Shown: one piece after another, positions 41,444 to 51,461 of the stretch
Layout of the letters: each line of letters begins with the position of its first letter
Position numbering within the stretch: position 1 is the first letter of the stretch
Origin: DASRFR01 sp035651455
GTDB lineage: Bacteria > Acidobacteriota > Terriglobia > Terriglobales > Acidobacteriaceae
NCBI GenBank assembly: GCA_035651455.1
Contig: DASRFR010000054.1
Location: 224,698 to 288,697 of the forward strand
Direction: 5' to 3'
Length of the DNA stretch: 64,000 nt
Notes under the pieces: generated by a model
What the model saw: only the letters and a program-made list of their open reading frames with translations
Databases searched by the model: none
Told to the model about the DNA's origin: nothing
Translations under genes and position numbers: made by a program

Positions 41444-42607
41444 GTGAAATATGAGTTTGATGTCATCGTCCTGGGTGGCGGGGCGGCCGGAGTCATGTGT
41501 GCCATGGAAGCCGGCAAGCGCCGCAGGCGCGTGGCAGTGCTGGAGCGCGCCCGCCGTATCGGCAAGAAAATACTCATCTCGGGTGGCGGTCGCTGCAACT
41601 TTACTAACTTGTACTGCCAGCCGGAAAACTTCATCTCCGCCAATCCGCATTTTGCCAAGTCTGCACTCGCCGCGTACACGCCTTCAGATTTCATCCGCTT
41701 GGTCCAGAAACACCAGATTCCTTACCACGAGAAGACCCTGGGCCAGCTTTTCTGCGATCGCTCCGCTCACGACATCGTGAACATGCTCCAGGCCGAATGC
41801 GATCGTGCCGCGGTTCAAATCCTCACCGGAATCGCCGTACAAACCGTGGCACACAGGAACCGGTTTGAACTCTGCGCAGAAAACGATGTTTTCAGCGCAC
41901 CCGCGCTGGTCGTCGCGACTGGCGGGCTCTCCATCCCGAAGATCGGCGCAACTTCATTCGGCTACGACTTGGCACGCCAATTCGGATTGAACATCATCGA
42001 ACCCCGGCCCGCCCTGGTTCCGCTGCTCCTCAATGCCGAAGACCGGAGACATTACTCAGACTTGAGCGGGATCTCGCTCGAGGTCACGGCCGCCATTGGT
42101 AGCCAAAGTTTTCGCGAAAAAATGCTGTTCACCCACTTGGGGCTAAGCGGCCCCGCCATTTTGCAGATCTCTTCATACTGGCGGCCCTCCACGCTCCTCA
42201 CCATTGATCTTGCGCCGGACCGCGACCTGACCGGGCCTGTTCGCAATGGTGCACGGCGTACTCTGCCCGCCCTCAAGATGGCATTTCGCGCCGCCCTGCC
42301 CCACCGTTTTGCCGACCTCTGGGTCGACCTCCACCCGCCCACTGCATGGAACAACCACGCTCTCGCTGAATTGGAACGCGTGGCGCACCGTTGGGTAGTG
42401 GCTCCGCAAGGTACCGAAGGCTATACGAAGGCCGAAGTCACGGCCGGCGGCGTGGACACGCGCGAGCTTGACGCCAGGACCATGGAGTGCCGTAGCACGC
42501 CCGGCTTATACTTCATCGGCGAAGTCGTGGATGTGACCGGGCATTTGGGCGGCTTCAACTTCCAATGGGCGTGGGCCTCGGGATTCTCCGCCGGCCAAGC
42601 CGTCTGA
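41444..42607 (+). CDS. BaiN/HI0933-family FAD-dependent oxidoreductase
   Basis: 387 residues from GTG 41444. FAD site: DVIVLGGGAAGVMCAMEAGK and RIGKKILISGGGRCNFTN, the family hallmark. The VATGGLSIPKIGATSFGYDL segment and the C-terminal FIGEVVDVTGHLGGFNFQWA-WASGFSAG are the second nucleotide-binding region. These are flavoprotein reductases related to YhiN; their physiological substrate is mostly unknown. It lies 71 bp after the pseudouridine synthase gene on the same strand. There is no sign of truncation. Confidence 0.93.
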   Translation: MKYEFDVIVLGGGAAGVMCAMEAGKRRRRVAVLERARRIGKKILISGGGRCNFTNLYCQPENFISANPHFAKSALAAYTPSDFIRLVQKHQIPYHEKTLGQLFCDRSAHDIVNMLQAECDRAAVQILTGIAVQTVAHRNRFELCAENDVFSAPALVVATGGLSIPKIGATSFGYDLARQFGLNIIEPRPALVPLLLNAEDRRHYSDLSGISLEVTAAIGSQSFREKMLFTHLGLSGPAILQISSYWRPSTLLTIDLAPDRDLTGPVRNGARRTLPALKMAFRAALPHRFADLWVDLHPPTAWNNHALAELERVAHRWVVAPQGTEGYTKAEVTAGGVDTRELDARTMECRSTPGLYFIGEVVDVTGHLGGFNFQWAWASGFSAGQAV

Positions 42608-42748
42608 ACTACGTGTGCAAACCGATGGATCTCTTCTTTGCGTCGCAAGCGACCCCAGCCGCATCTCTCGCACTTGACCTCCTATCGCATGTTCGCCTCT
42701 CCGCAACTCCTACCCGCTTTATGCAAAGAGCCGGAGATGCCTGTATGC

Positions 42749-42784
42749 GAATATAGGACACGGCTTAAGAGAATATAGACACGG
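42749..42784 (+). repeat. short direct repeat before the MFS gene, candidate operator
   Basis: GAATATAGGACACGG (42749-42763) and GAATATAGACACGG (42771-42784) are 22 bp apart, two helical turns. The second copy overlaps the ribosome-binding site (GGAG 42783-42786) of the exporter gene, so a bound regulator could block it. Confidence 0.45.
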
Positions 42785-42789
42785 AGCTC

Positions 42790-44007
42790 ATGGAGACTTC
42801 CTCGTTTCACCGGGTATTCAAGGCCTTTCACTATCGAGATTTCCGTCTCATGTGGATTGGCGCCTGCACCTCCAGTATCGGAACCTGGATGCAGATCGTG
42901 GCCCAGGGCTGGCTGATCTATCGTTTGAGCCATTCGGCATTTTTGCTCGCTCTGGACCAGTTTCTCGGCGGGATTCCTATTTTTCTGTTTTCGCTGATCG
43001 GCGGTGTGGTGGCCGACCGCATCGAGCGGCGAAAAATTCTTCTGGTGTCCCAATACGTTCAGATGGGAAGCGCGACCCTCCTGACTTTCCTCGTCGCGAC
43101 TGGAACCGTACACGTCTGGCACATACTTTGCCTCTCCTTTGTCTCCGGTCTCGCCCAGGCGTTTGGCGGGCCCGCCTACCAGGCGCTGATCCCCACCCTC
43201 GTCGATCGGGACGACATGCCCAATGCGATCGCCCTCAATTCAATCCAGTTCAACATGGCGGTCACCGTTGGGCCGGCGCTTGCGGGTCAGGCTCTCGCCA
43301 AGCTGGGAGAGAAGTGGTGCTTCGGGTTGAATGCGCTCTCCTTCCTCGCTCCCATTGCTTCGCTGTCCATCATTTCTGCGCGCTTTTTGCCCCAGAACAC
43401 TACTGAGTCGATCTTCAGCAGCTTGAAGCAAGGCATCAAGTTCGTCCGCCAGCAGACTTCGATGGAGGCGCTCACCATACTCGCATTCTTCATGACTACC
43501 TTGAGCATGCCTCTCCGCACCTATATCCCCGTTTTCGTGAAAGACATCTTTCACCGTGGTCCGGAAACCTACGGCAACCTGCTTTCCTTGATGGGATTCG
43601 GTTCGATCTGCGGCTCGCTCATCGTTGCCAGTATGGGCAATATGCGGAGCAAAGGACGATTCGCCTTGACCATGCTGGTCTGTCTGGGCGTCGGCATTTC
43701 ATGCTTCTCGTTTTCCCACTCCTTGCCTTTGAGCTACACAATGTTGATGTTCGTGGGCGCTTGCATGATGGCCGTCTTTGCCACCGTGACCTCTCTCGTG
43801 CAGTTGATCACTACCAATGAAATGCGTGGACGCGTAATGAGCGTCTACAACTGCGCCTTCCGCGGCGGAATGCCCATGGGAAATCTGGTCTCGGGATGGT
43901 TGGTTCCGATGTTTACCGCCCCAGTCGTTTTAGGCGTAAACGGATTCCTGCTGGTTCTTGTGGCCTTTTACTTTTTGCTGGTGCACCGGCGGATAGCCGC
44001 GCTTTAA
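42790..44007 (+). CDS. MFS transporter (MFS_3/EntS-like exporter)
   Basis: 405 residues with about 12 hydrophobic helices. The start HYRDFRLMWIGACTSSIGTW and the loop GGVVADRIERRKILLVSQYV (the MFS motif A, GxxxDRxxRR) are characteristic of the MFS_3 group that includes enterobactin exporter EntS and macrolide pumps. The second-half motif (MGFGSICGSLIVASMGNMRS) is present. It should be an inner-membrane proton-driven exporter; substrate unknown. GGAG lies 4-7 nt before ATG. Two 14-15-bp repeats directly upstream hint at repressor control. Confidence 0.9.
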   Translation: METSSFHRVFKAFHYRDFRLMWIGACTSSIGTWMQIVAQGWLIYRLSHSAFLLALDQFLGGIPIFLFSLIGGVVADRIERRKILLVSQYVQMGSATLLTFLVATGTVHVWHILCLSFVSGLAQAFGGPAYQALIPTLVDRDDMPNAIALNSIQFNMAVTVGPALAGQALAKLGEKWCFGLNALSFLAPIASLSIISARFLPQNTTESIFSSLKQGIKFVRQQTSMEALTILAFFMTTLSMPLRTYIPVFVKDIFHRGPETYGNLLSLMGFGSICGSLIVASMGNMRSKGRFALTMLVCLGVGISCFSFSHSLPLSYTMLMFVGACMMAVFATVTSLVQLITTNEMRGRVMSVYNCAFRGGMPMGNLVSGWLVPMFTAPVVLGVNGFLLVLVAFYFLLVHRRIAAL

Positions 44008-44023
44008 ACGCGCCCGCATCCAT

Positions 44024-45451
44024 CTATTCGGACGCAAAGACCTGGTACTGCTCGATCTTTCCATCCGGCATGGCCCGCACCGTGACGTTCAGCGTCTTGT
44101 CCGGGAACTTCACCCGATACTCCCGGAAGCTCATGCCCCCGCGCTCCCGATGCTGGATTTCGCTGAACTCCTCGGGTGCTCCCAGTTGCCCCAGGCTCAA
44201 CGAGAAATCGTTTAAAGCCTGTTCGCTGAAGTAGCTATTGCAATTTGAGGTAAACAGCGAGCGATCGATTTTGCCCTGCTGCAAGGCTTCAAATATTTTC
44301 CGCGCCTCTGCCCGGGCCGACACCGATTCGTCATCTCTCGCCTGGAACATCACCCCAATAACTTTCCTCGCAATCATTGCAGATGCGGCCGTGGAATCCT
44401 GGTTCGTTAACACAACGACCGCCGCGCGATCATCGGGAAAGACCATGTTCTCCGCCGTAAAGCCGGAAACTTCTCCTCCATGAGAGATCGCCCGATGGCC
44501 CGACTCGCTGGTCACATCCACTCCCAATCCGTATTGCGTGCCCAGGCCGTTCTTCAGTACCACTTCTGTTTCCATTTGCTGGTACGATTCAGGTTTCATG
44601 GCGCACTGCTGAATCATGCAGACGTCCCACTTCGCCACTTCTTCGGCCGGCATCGCCAGTTCGCCTGCGGCAAACAACCAGCCTTTGCCCTCCTTCGGAG
44701 CCACTCGCGGCGGCCCCAGCGCGTAACGCATGTACCCCACCGGGTCAGTCTCCATTAGCCGGTTCTGGTCGATATTGATCACGCTCTTCATCCCAAGCGG
44801 TTCGAAAATTTTCTTGCTGAGAAAGTCCAAAAGCGGCATCCCGCTCGCCTTCTCGACGATCAACCCGGCGATCACGAAATTTGTATTGCTGTACTGCCAC
44901 TTTGTTCCGGGCTCGAAATCGAGCGGCTTGCGCGCCCAGGTATCGAGAATCTTGCCCGCGTCGATCGGCTGAAGCATGAAAGGCGGAACGTAGTCCTGCG
45001 GCCAATAGTCCTGGTAGCCCGAGGTGTGCGACAACACCTCGCGAATTTTCACTTCTCCGCCCCGCGTCAAGTTGGGCACAAACCGCAAGACGGGATCCTC
45101 CAGCGAAAGCTTCCCTTCTTCCGCCAGCATAAGGACGGCAGCCGCGGTGAACTGCTTGCTGATCGACCCTAAGCTGTAACGCATCTCCGGCCGTGCCGGG
45201 ATAGGAGGACTGAGCTTGGCGTCGCCGTACGCCTGTACATACGTGATTTTCCCATCCGTCACGACGGCAATGGACGCGCTCGGGACGCCCGTCTGCGTCA
45301 GCACCGCTCTCGCGGCCTGGTCGATGGACGCCGTTACCTCCGCGGAGAGCGCCGCATGTTTTTCTGCTTCCGCCGGACCATGCAAGCCCACTACAAGACA
45401 GAACACTCCGAACGCAACCCCCAAATTTCGTAAGCTATGACCTACGCGCAT
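44024..45451 (-). CDS. periplasmic serine hydrolase, class C beta-lactamase/DD-peptidase family
   Basis: 475 residues with signal peptide (RNLGVAFGVFCLVVGLHGPAEA). Catalytic motifs: SxxK in YSLGSISKQFTAAAVLML (Ser-Ile-Ser-Lys), the YxN triad WQYSNTNFVIAG, and HxG in AISHGGEVSGF. This is the fold shared by AmpC, esterase EstB and D-peptidases. A C-terminal domain of about 100 residues (FTSNCNSYFSEQALNDFSLS onward) resembles a lipocalin-type extension. It may be an esterase, peptidase or beta-lactamase; the sequence does not decide. It converges on the MFS gene. Confidence 0.88.
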   Translation of the reverse strand: MRVGHSLRNLGVAFGVFCLVVGLHGPAEAEKHAALSAEVTASIDQAARAVLTQTGVPSASIAVVTDGKITYVQAYGDAKLSPPIPARPEMRYSLGSISKQFTAAAVLMLAEEGKLSLEDPVLRFVPNLTRGGEVKIREVLSHTSGYQDYWPQDYVPPFMLQPIDAGKILDTWARKPLDFEPGTKWQYSNTNFVIAGLIVEKASGMPLLDFLSKKIFEPLGMKSVINIDQNRLMETDPVGYMRYALGPPRVAPKEGKGWLFAAGELAMPAEEVAKWDVCMIQQCAMKPESYQQMETEVVLKNGLGTQYGLGVDVTSESGHRAISHGGEVSGFTAENMVFPDDRAAVVVLTNQDSTAASAMIARKVIGVMFQARDDESVSARAEARKIFEALQQGKIDRSLFTSNCNSYFSEQALNDFSLSLGQLGAPEEFSEIQHRERGGMSFREYRVKFPDKTLNVTVRAMPDGKIEQYQVFASE

Positions 45452-45618
45452 GTGCCGCTCGCTCCTGACGAGCGCGAGTGTAGCACGCGATAGATTGCAC
45501 GCACTATGCTCCGGCGTGCGCGATCATTGCCGGAGTCGCTCTCCCACGTTTGTTTTGGCAGGATTCTACGCGGCGCGAGCCGTCTTCCCATGCGCCTGAA
45601 TAGGTGGGAAATTGGGGA

Positions 45619-45644
45619 GGAGCGGGCTCGTGAGAACCCGCTCC
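45619..45644. terminator. hairpin after the SBBP protein gene
   Basis: GGAGCGGG and CCCGCTCC form an 8-bp GC-rich stem with a 10-nt loop. It lies 42 bp downstream of the minus-strand SBBP gene. No T run follows, so it is only terminator-like. Confidence 0.45.
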
Positions 45645-45686
45645 CTTGGGAGGGCCACCAACACGTGGCCAATTATTCTTACCGCT

Positions 45687-48443
45687 CTACTGGACCGTAG
45701 TCTGCGCGGTCGAGCTGTTGTTGCTCTGGTTCGGATCAAACGTAGCTGACGTCACATTAGCCGTATCCGTAATCGTCGCCCCAGGTTGGGCAGTGACGTT
45801 GACTACCATCGTGACTACGATGTGCCCGCCTTTGGGTTGAGTAGGCACTGTACAGGTCACGGTTCCGGTCCCGCCCGGTGGCGGCGCGGTGCAGGTACCA
45901 CCCGTCGTGCTTACGCTATTAAACGTTGTGCCGGTCGGAGTCGCATCCGTCAACGAAACCGACGAAGCCGGATCTGACCCGTTGTCTTTCTCCGTAATGG
46001 TATACGTCAGCGTTCCTCCGCTCGTCACGGTAGTGGGAGCGGTTACCGTCACCGAGAGATCCGCCGAGAACGCAACTTTCGCGAGCCACGCGTCAAACAG
46101 CCCGCCGTTGCAGTTGCCATCGGTGCCGCACTTGGTCTGGTATGCGCCCTTGGTCGCTGGGAAGTTGGTCGACAGCGTTCCTCCTACCACCCATACGTTG
46201 CCCGCCGAATCGAGGGCCGTGCGATATCCGTAGTCCTGGCCATTGCCGCCCAAATAGCTGCTGTACCCGAAGCTTCCGTTGGGATTAATCTTCGCGACAA
46301 AAGCATCGCTGGGACCGCCGCCATATTGCGACTGAAATGGACTGACCAGCGGGAAGTTCGGCGAATTCGTCTGTCCGGTCAGGTATCCGTTCCCCGAGCC
46401 GTCCACCGCCATCGAAATCCCCGGATACTCATCCCCGCTTCCGCCCAGGTACGTCGAATACAGCAAGGCTCCATTGCGGCTGAACTTGCTGACGGTCACA
46501 TCGCCGCAGACCGCGCCCGAAAGGGGGTTACATCCGGCCGATGCCCCGCCATATGTTTTCTGTCCCGCATTCGCCGTGACGGGAAAATCGCTCGACAGCG
46601 TGTTGCCCGAGACGTACACGCCGCCTAACGCGTCCACCGCAATCCCGCTCGTGTAGTCGTACGCGCTTCCGCCCAGAAACGTCGAATACAGAAGTGCGCT
46701 CCCGGTCGGATTCAGTTTTGCCATGAATCCGTCATAGTTCCCGTTGCACAGCCCGTCCGTTCCGCATTTCTTGTCATAGCCGGTCGCCGTCACCGGAAAA
46801 TTCGGTGACCCGGTGATTCCGGAAATGTAAGCGTTATTGCTTGAATCCAAAGCTAAGCCGTAGGCCGAGTCTCCCAATCCGTTCGAGCCCCCAAGGAACG
46901 TCGAGTACACCAGGCCGTTGCCCTTCGCGTTCACTTCCGTGACAAATCCGGTCGAACATGTCCCGGCCGCGGTTTGCGGACACGTAGTTCGCAATGCCCC
47001 CGCGGTCGTCGGAAAATCGTCTGACGCCGTGTATCCCGAAACATACGCGTTGAATGTGGAGTCTACTGCCAGTCCCCAGACCTTGTCATCGCCGGTTCCA
47101 CCCAGGTAAGTCGAATACGCGAGAAACGCTCCCCGCGACGCAAATTCCACCACAAACCCGTCGCCGGTGACTGTGCCGCCCTTAAACTGCCGCTGAAATG
47201 CGGAACCCGTCACCGGGAAGTCTGTAGACAGCGTGTATCCCGCCAGGAACATGTCTCCCAGCGAATCCTGCGTGACCACCAATGGCACGTCGTCGTTGGT
47301 GCCGCCCAAAAAAGTCGAATACATCAGCGACGTACCGAAGCTGTTGAACTTTGACAGGAAAATGTCGCGGCAAGGTTCCGATCCGCAGGTTCCGCCCGCG
47401 AACGTCTGGAACGGAGTGACCGCCGGAAAGTCCGCTGACCGCGTGCTGCCGGTAATGATCACGTTCCCAAAGCGCACGCCGATAGTGACCCCCATGCCTG
47501 AATCTTTGTTGCTGCCGCCAATATAGCTGGCGTAGGACAGCGTAGGATCGATCACCAGCTTGCGGTCGTGATCGTAAGGTCCCACTTCGAAGCCGACCTT
47601 GCCGTTCGCTTGCAGCACATACCGCCCATCGACGAACGTTTTGCGGTCTTGCCCACTGGTTTGATAGACGACCGGCTTATGAAAGCGCACCGCGCCACTT
47701 TCCAATTGCGCCACCAGGTCGCCGTTACTCTCAACGCGCATCGGCAGTTTGCCTTTGCCATCTGCCCCCTTCGAGAAATCCACCGCAATCCTGTCGACAT
47801 TCGCGCCCGGTGATACGACAAAGTCGTATTCCAACTGTTGCTGGTTGCCGTAGTAAACCAGGTCGATTCCCGGATAGATCCCGGTGTACTGAACCTTCTC
47901 GTAGCTCGGCACTTCTGTGAGCCATTTGGAAGGATCGCTTCCCTTGTAGTAGTTCGTCTTGGCCTCGAGTTCCTTCACACCCACGAGAGCGGCCTTCGCG
48001 TTCCCGCCCACCACGCGCATGTTCAGGATGGCTTCTTCGCGCGCTGCCTTCGGCGCATTCGCGATTTGTGTTCCCCCTGCATTTTTCCGCTTAGCCAATT
48101 CCTGCATCGCCAGCGGGCTCAGGAATTTGCCCTCCGGTACGGTTTCGCTGCTCGCGGCTCCGGCGCTGTTCGTGCGCTCCAGGGCCATGACAGCCCCATT
48201 GCCCGTCAGGAACAACGTGTAGCCCAGGCCACGCGACAGGAATTTCACTCGCGGATCAGTCTGTCCTCGGTTCACTTCGAAGCTCATCGGCGTCTTCGCA
48301 ATCATGCTCAGTGCTTTCGCTGTATCCACACTCGACGATTGCGAGTTATTGTCCTGCGAAGTTTTCGCGTCTTGCGCCCAAACCAGGGAAGCAAAAAAAA
48401 CCGCCGAAACCAGAATGCTTGCCGGCAGCCACTTCATCATCAT
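45687..48443 (-). CDS. secreted SBBP beta-propeller protein with DUF11 C-terminus
   Basis: 918 residues from ATG 48443 (GGAG 6 nt upstream), with signal peptide (KWLPASILVSAVFFASLVWA). Residues about 45-290 form the beta-rich domain that precedes SBBP propellers (MSFEVNRGQTDPRVKFLSRG, GIDLVYYGNQQQLEYDFVV). About 300-790 are SBBP repeats (LLYSTFLGGS-x-DD-GxxVDSxGNxYVxGxTxSxxFP repeated eight to nine times). The last 110 residues (SVTVTAPTTVTSGGTLTYTI, DTANVTSATFDPNQSNN) are a DUF11 domain. It should be exported and cell-surface associated, without a C-terminal membrane module. The repeats contain many Cys pairs (KCGTDGLCNG). Ligand unknown. Confidence 0.9.
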   Translation of the reverse strand: MMMKWLPASILVSAVFFASLVWAQDAKTSQDNNSQSSSVDTAKALSMIAKTPMSFEVNRGQTDPRVKFLSRGLGYTLFLTGNGAVMALERTNSAGAASSETVPEGKFLSPLAMQELAKRKNAGGTQIANAPKAAREEAILNMRVVGGNAKAALVGVKELEAKTNYYKGSDPSKWLTEVPSYEKVQYTGIYPGIDLVYYGNQQQLEYDFVVSPGANVDRIAVDFSKGADGKGKLPMRVESNGDLVAQLESGAVRFHKPVVYQTSGQDRKTFVDGRYVLQANGKVGFEVGPYDHDRKLVIDPTLSYASYIGGSNKDSGMGVTIGVRFGNVIITGSTRSADFPAVTPFQTFAGGTCGSEPCRDIFLSKFNSFGTSLMYSTFLGGTNDDVPLVVTQDSLGDMFLAGYTLSTDFPVTGSAFQRQFKGGTVTGDGFVVEFASRGAFLAYSTYLGGTGDDKVWGLAVDSTFNAYVSGYTASDDFPTTAGALRTTCPQTAAGTCSTGFVTEVNAKGNGLVYSTFLGGSNGLGDSAYGLALDSSNNAYISGITGSPNFPVTATGYDKKCGTDGLCNGNYDGFMAKLNPTGSALLYSTFLGGSAYDYTSGIAVDALGGVYVSGNTLSSDFPVTANAGQKTYGGASAGCNPLSGAVCGDVTVSKFSRNGALLYSTYLGGSGDEYPGISMAVDGSGNGYLTGQTNSPNFPLVSPFQSQYGGGPSDAFVAKINPNGSFGYSSYLGGNGQDYGYRTALDSAGNVWVVGGTLSTNFPATKGAYQTKCGTDGNCNGGLFDAWLAKVAFSADLSVTVTAPTTVTSGGTLTYTITEKDNGSDPASSVSLTDATPTGTTFNSVSTTGGTCTAPPPGGTGTVTCTVPTQPKGGHIVVTMVVNVTAQPGATITDTANVTSATFDPNQSNNSSTAQTTVQ

Positions 48444-48667
48444 GAGACTCTCCAAGGGAATTCGACGGATTCGCCCACGCTTGTCCGCCGCTAGTCAGTG
48501 TTGTTTGTAGTGCAATGAACCAATCGGGGATAGGACTGGGGGTTGGCTTTGCCTGAGGAAACTCTGCCCCAGCGCACGACCACTGTCAAGATGAAGATTC
48601 TTGCAAGCTACTGAAGACTATGGAAGAAGGACTCCAAACCCTGCCTGCCTCCGGGCCGCCACAACTA

Positions 48668-49084
48668 TTAAACCGCGATCTTGCGCGTGCCCGCTTCCTT
48701 CTCCTTTTGCGCCACATAGCGCAGCAGAAGGTCGCGCAGCGACAGCAAGCCTTTCACCTGCTTGCCCTCGCAGATCGGCACATGCCGAAACCCAAACTCC
48801 CGCATCAGGAACAACACATTTTCCACGCTCTCGTCCGGGTCGACAAAGCGCGGATTGGCCGTCATCACTTCCGCGATCCGCGTGGTTCCGGGATTTCTTC
48901 CCACCGCCACTACGCGGTTCATTATGTCGCGTTCAGAAAAGATCCCCACCAGTTCGCCGTTGCGCACGACCGGAAGCGCGCCGATATTGTGCTCCATCAT
49001 GAAGCGCGCCGCTTCCACTACCGAGCTGTCCGCATCAATGCTGTACACGCGCCGGTCTTTTACCAGATCTTGGACCTGTGTCAT
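48668..49084 (-). CDS. CBS-domain pair protein
   Basis: 138 residues from ATG 49084 with AAGGGAG upstream; the frame continues upstream but without likeness. Two CBS domains are complete (SIDADSSVVEAARFMMEHNI-GALPVV and GIFSERDIMNRV; VMTANPRFVDPDESVENVLF and VKGLLSLRDLLLRYV). Such stand-alone pairs bind adenosine nucleotides and act as energy or redox sensors. Its partner is unknown; neighbours are not related. Confidence 0.92.
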   Translation of the reverse strand: MTQVQDLVKDRRVYSIDADSSVVEAARFMMEHNIGALPVVRNGELVGIFSERDIMNRVVAVGRNPGTTRIAEVMTANPRFVDPDESVENVLFLMREFGFRHVPICEGKQVKGLLSLRDLLLRYVAQKEKEAGTRKIAV

Positions 49085-49259
49085 GGCTAGCTCCCTTCGG
49101 GGTGTGCGGCGGCAAGCACCTGCTTGCTCTCTGCACGACCGATCAGGCCAGAGAGGCACTAATTTATCACAGTGAGCAGAACCGGGCACAGCTGGGCGGG
49201 CGACCGAAATAAGTAGGCGGCAGCCATGCGTTCGACTGCCGCCCCCGAGACATCTACGG

Positions 49260-49859
49260 CTAAAACCGGAATTGCGGTCCCAGCGTTACCTTCAGGTTAT
49301 TGCGCGCGCCGTTGTCGAAGTAAATCTCGTCTCCGACTTCCAGACGTATCCCAATGGGCCCAGCAAAAGCTTCAATTCCGCCTCCGGGATACAGCGCGAA
49401 CTGCGTCCCGCCCTGCGTAATCGAGCTGACTTGATTCGTAAAAGCCGTGCCGTTCAGCGTGTTCGACGTGCCGAAGTTCACAAAGCCCAGCTTACCGGTG
49501 ATGAATGCACGGAACGGTCCTGAGGTTCCCGCCTGGAACTTCGGACCAAACAGTCCCGTCAAGGGGCGCACCCGGGTGGTCTGGAACGATGTCACCAATC
49601 CGTTGTTGAACGAATTCGTGAAGTTCCGCTTGAAGTCATACGACATCTCCGCTTCCAATTGCACGTTCGGATGGACATTGACTGCCGCGCGCCCACCGAT
49701 TCCGATGAAATTGATGGCCGGATTCGGTTGCGACAGTCTCATATAGTCTGCAAAAACTCCAACTTCCACGTGATCGTTGGTGTAATCCGTCTGCGCCATC
49801 ATGAACGATGGAATCGATAGGCAAAAGGCCAGACCAGCAAACAGCAAAATACGTTTCAT
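49260..49859 (-). CDS. outer-membrane beta-barrel protein (OmpA/OprF-like fold)
   Basis: 199 residues, with signal peptide (KRILLFAGLAFCLSIPSFMM-AQ). The body alternates as an eight-stranded barrel (HVEVGVFADYMRL, AAVNVHPNVQLEAEMSYDF, FRAFITGKLGFVNFG, FALYPGGGIEAFAG, IGIRLEVGDEIYF) and ends in LKVTLGPQFRF with C-terminal Phe, the signal for outer-membrane insertion by the BAM complex. Its role (structural or small pore) is not known. Confidence 0.87.
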   Translation of the reverse strand: MKRILLFAGLAFCLSIPSFMMAQTDYTNDHVEVGVFADYMRLSQPNPAINFIGIGGRAAVNVHPNVQLEAEMSYDFKRNFTNSFNNGLVTSFQTTRVRPLTGLFGPKFQAGTSGPFRAFITGKLGFVNFGTSNTLNGTAFTNQVSSITQGGTQFALYPGGGIEAFAGPIGIRLEVGDEIYFDNGARNNLKVTLGPQFRF

Positions 49860-50117
49860 GGTTCCCCACTCCTCCTAAGAGTCGACTTCCTCGCCGCCTC
49901 CTCAAACCACCGGCCTGTGCCCGAGTGAAGGATGGTGGCGGCAAAGTTAGGATGCCCCTCCTGCGGCCAGGGTTGGGCCGCCGCTCGCCCGTAAGATGAC
50001 CGGCTAAGTAGCTTCTGTTTCAGCCAATTAGAGACGGGGGAACTCCCCGATGAAGCGCTGGATTTTCGTGTAGAAAGAGCGTGGAGATTGGCGTCGGTGC
50101 TCGCCCAGGTACCCGGA

Positions 50118-51413
50118 TTAACGGCTTACGACTTCGTCCAGGGTCGTGTAAAAAGCTGGATTTGAAATGGTAGCGGCTTCAGCTCCGCGAATCTGCGTCT
50201 CGCCCTCCGCACGCAGCGCGGCCACCGCGAAGGCCATAGCGATTCGGTGGTCTCCGAACGACTCAATTTCAGTTCCGTGCAGTGTCTGATTACCTGGAAT
50301 TCTTAACCCGTCCTCGCGTTCTTCCACCTCCGCCCCCATGGCACGAAGGTTCGTCGCAATCGCAGAGATACGGTCGGATTCTTTCACCCGCAATTCGTTT
50401 GCCTCCCGAATTGCCGTCCCTCCGTCCGCATATGGTGCGATGGCCGCCAGTACCGGGATCTCATCAATCAATGCTGCCGTGTCTGCGCCGGAAATAATTG
50501 TGCCCCTTAGGCCTCCGCCGCGCACCTCGATCGTTCCCATCAATTCGCCATGCTTCTCCTCGAGATTCGTCACCGACATCCCTAATCCCATTTGTGCCAG
50601 GATATCCAGCAGCCGCGCACGCGTCGGATTCATGAGCAGATCGATAACCGTCAGATGTGATTCTGGAAACAATGACGCTGCGCATAGAAAGAATGCCGCG
50701 CTCGACATATCCCCCGGGATCTTCGCTGCGATTCCGTGCAGCTTTTGTCCTCCAGTAATCCTGTTTACCTTCCCCGAGCGCTCCACGTGCGCCCCAAAAG
50801 CTTGCAACGCAATCTCGCCGTGATCCCGCGTGATAACTGGCTCCTCGACGATTGTCTCTCCCTGCGCCAACAGTCCCGCGAATAACACCGCGGACTTCAC
50901 TTGCGCGCTCGCCACCGGCATCTTGTAATGGATGCCCGTCAGACGTTCGCCCGTGATCTTCAGCGGTGGCCGGTCTTCCTCCGCCCCGTGGATATGCGCT
51001 CCCATCTCGGAAAGCGGTTTGATGATCCGTGCCATGGGTCGCCGAGAGAGTGATTCATCGCCCACCAGCTCGCTGGTAAATGACTGCCCCGCCAGAATCC
51101 CGCTGAGCATGCGCATGGTCGATCCTGAGTTGCCGCAGTCCAGCGGTGACTCCGGACCCTGCAACTGCTGGCCCTTGCCCTCTATTTCGATCGAGCCATC
51201 ATCCAACCGGCTCCAGGGGCAGCCCAGCGATCGCAAACAGGCCAGCGTGCTGGCACAGTCCGCGCCCGTCGAGTAATTTTCCAGCCGCGACTTTCCTTCC
51301 GCGATCGCGCTCAGCATGGCATAGCGGTGCGAAATGGATTTGTCGCCCGGCAGCCGCACGCTCCCGAGAACATTGCGGGCGGGCCGAATGACGGTTGTAG
51401 ATTGGGACTTCAT
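50118..51413 (-). CDS. aroA: 3-phosphoshikimate 1-carboxyvinyltransferase (EPSP synthase)
   Basis: 431 residues, the usual length. Motifs: LPGDKSISHRYAMLSAIAEG, DCGNSGSTMRMLSGILAGQ (PEP loop), VASAQVKSAVLFAGLLAQGE, DEIPVLAAIAPYADG, NELRVKESDRISAIATNL and the final GDHRIAMAFAVAAL. It joins PEP to shikimate-3-phosphate in aromatic amino-acid synthesis. The PEP loop has Asn-Ser-Gly-Ser-Thr-Met-Arg, closer to the Bacillus-type forms than to the E. coli GNAGTAMR form. It is preceded at 48 bp by a small gene on the same strand. Confidence 0.97.
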   Translation of the reverse strand: MKSQSTTVIRPARNVLGSVRLPGDKSISHRYAMLSAIAEGKSRLENYSTGADCASTLACLRSLGCPWSRLDDGSIEIEGKGQQLQGPESPLDCGNSGSTMRMLSGILAGQSFTSELVGDESLSRRPMARIIKPLSEMGAHIHGAEEDRPPLKITGERLTGIHYKMPVASAQVKSAVLFAGLLAQGETIVEEPVITRDHGEIALQAFGAHVERSGKVNRITGGQKLHGIAAKIPGDMSSAAFFLCAASLFPESHLTVIDLLMNPTRARLLDILAQMGLGMSVTNLEEKHGELMGTIEVRGGGLRGTIISGADTAALIDEIPVLAAIAPYADGGTAIREANELRVKESDRISAIATNLRAMGAEVEEREDGLRIPGNQTLHGTEIESFGDHRIAMAFAVAALRAEGETQIRGAEAATISNPAFYTTLDEVVSR

Positions 51414-51461
51414 CAGAGATGGGCAACGAAGCTAGTGATCCGCCTCTCCCATTCGCAACGG

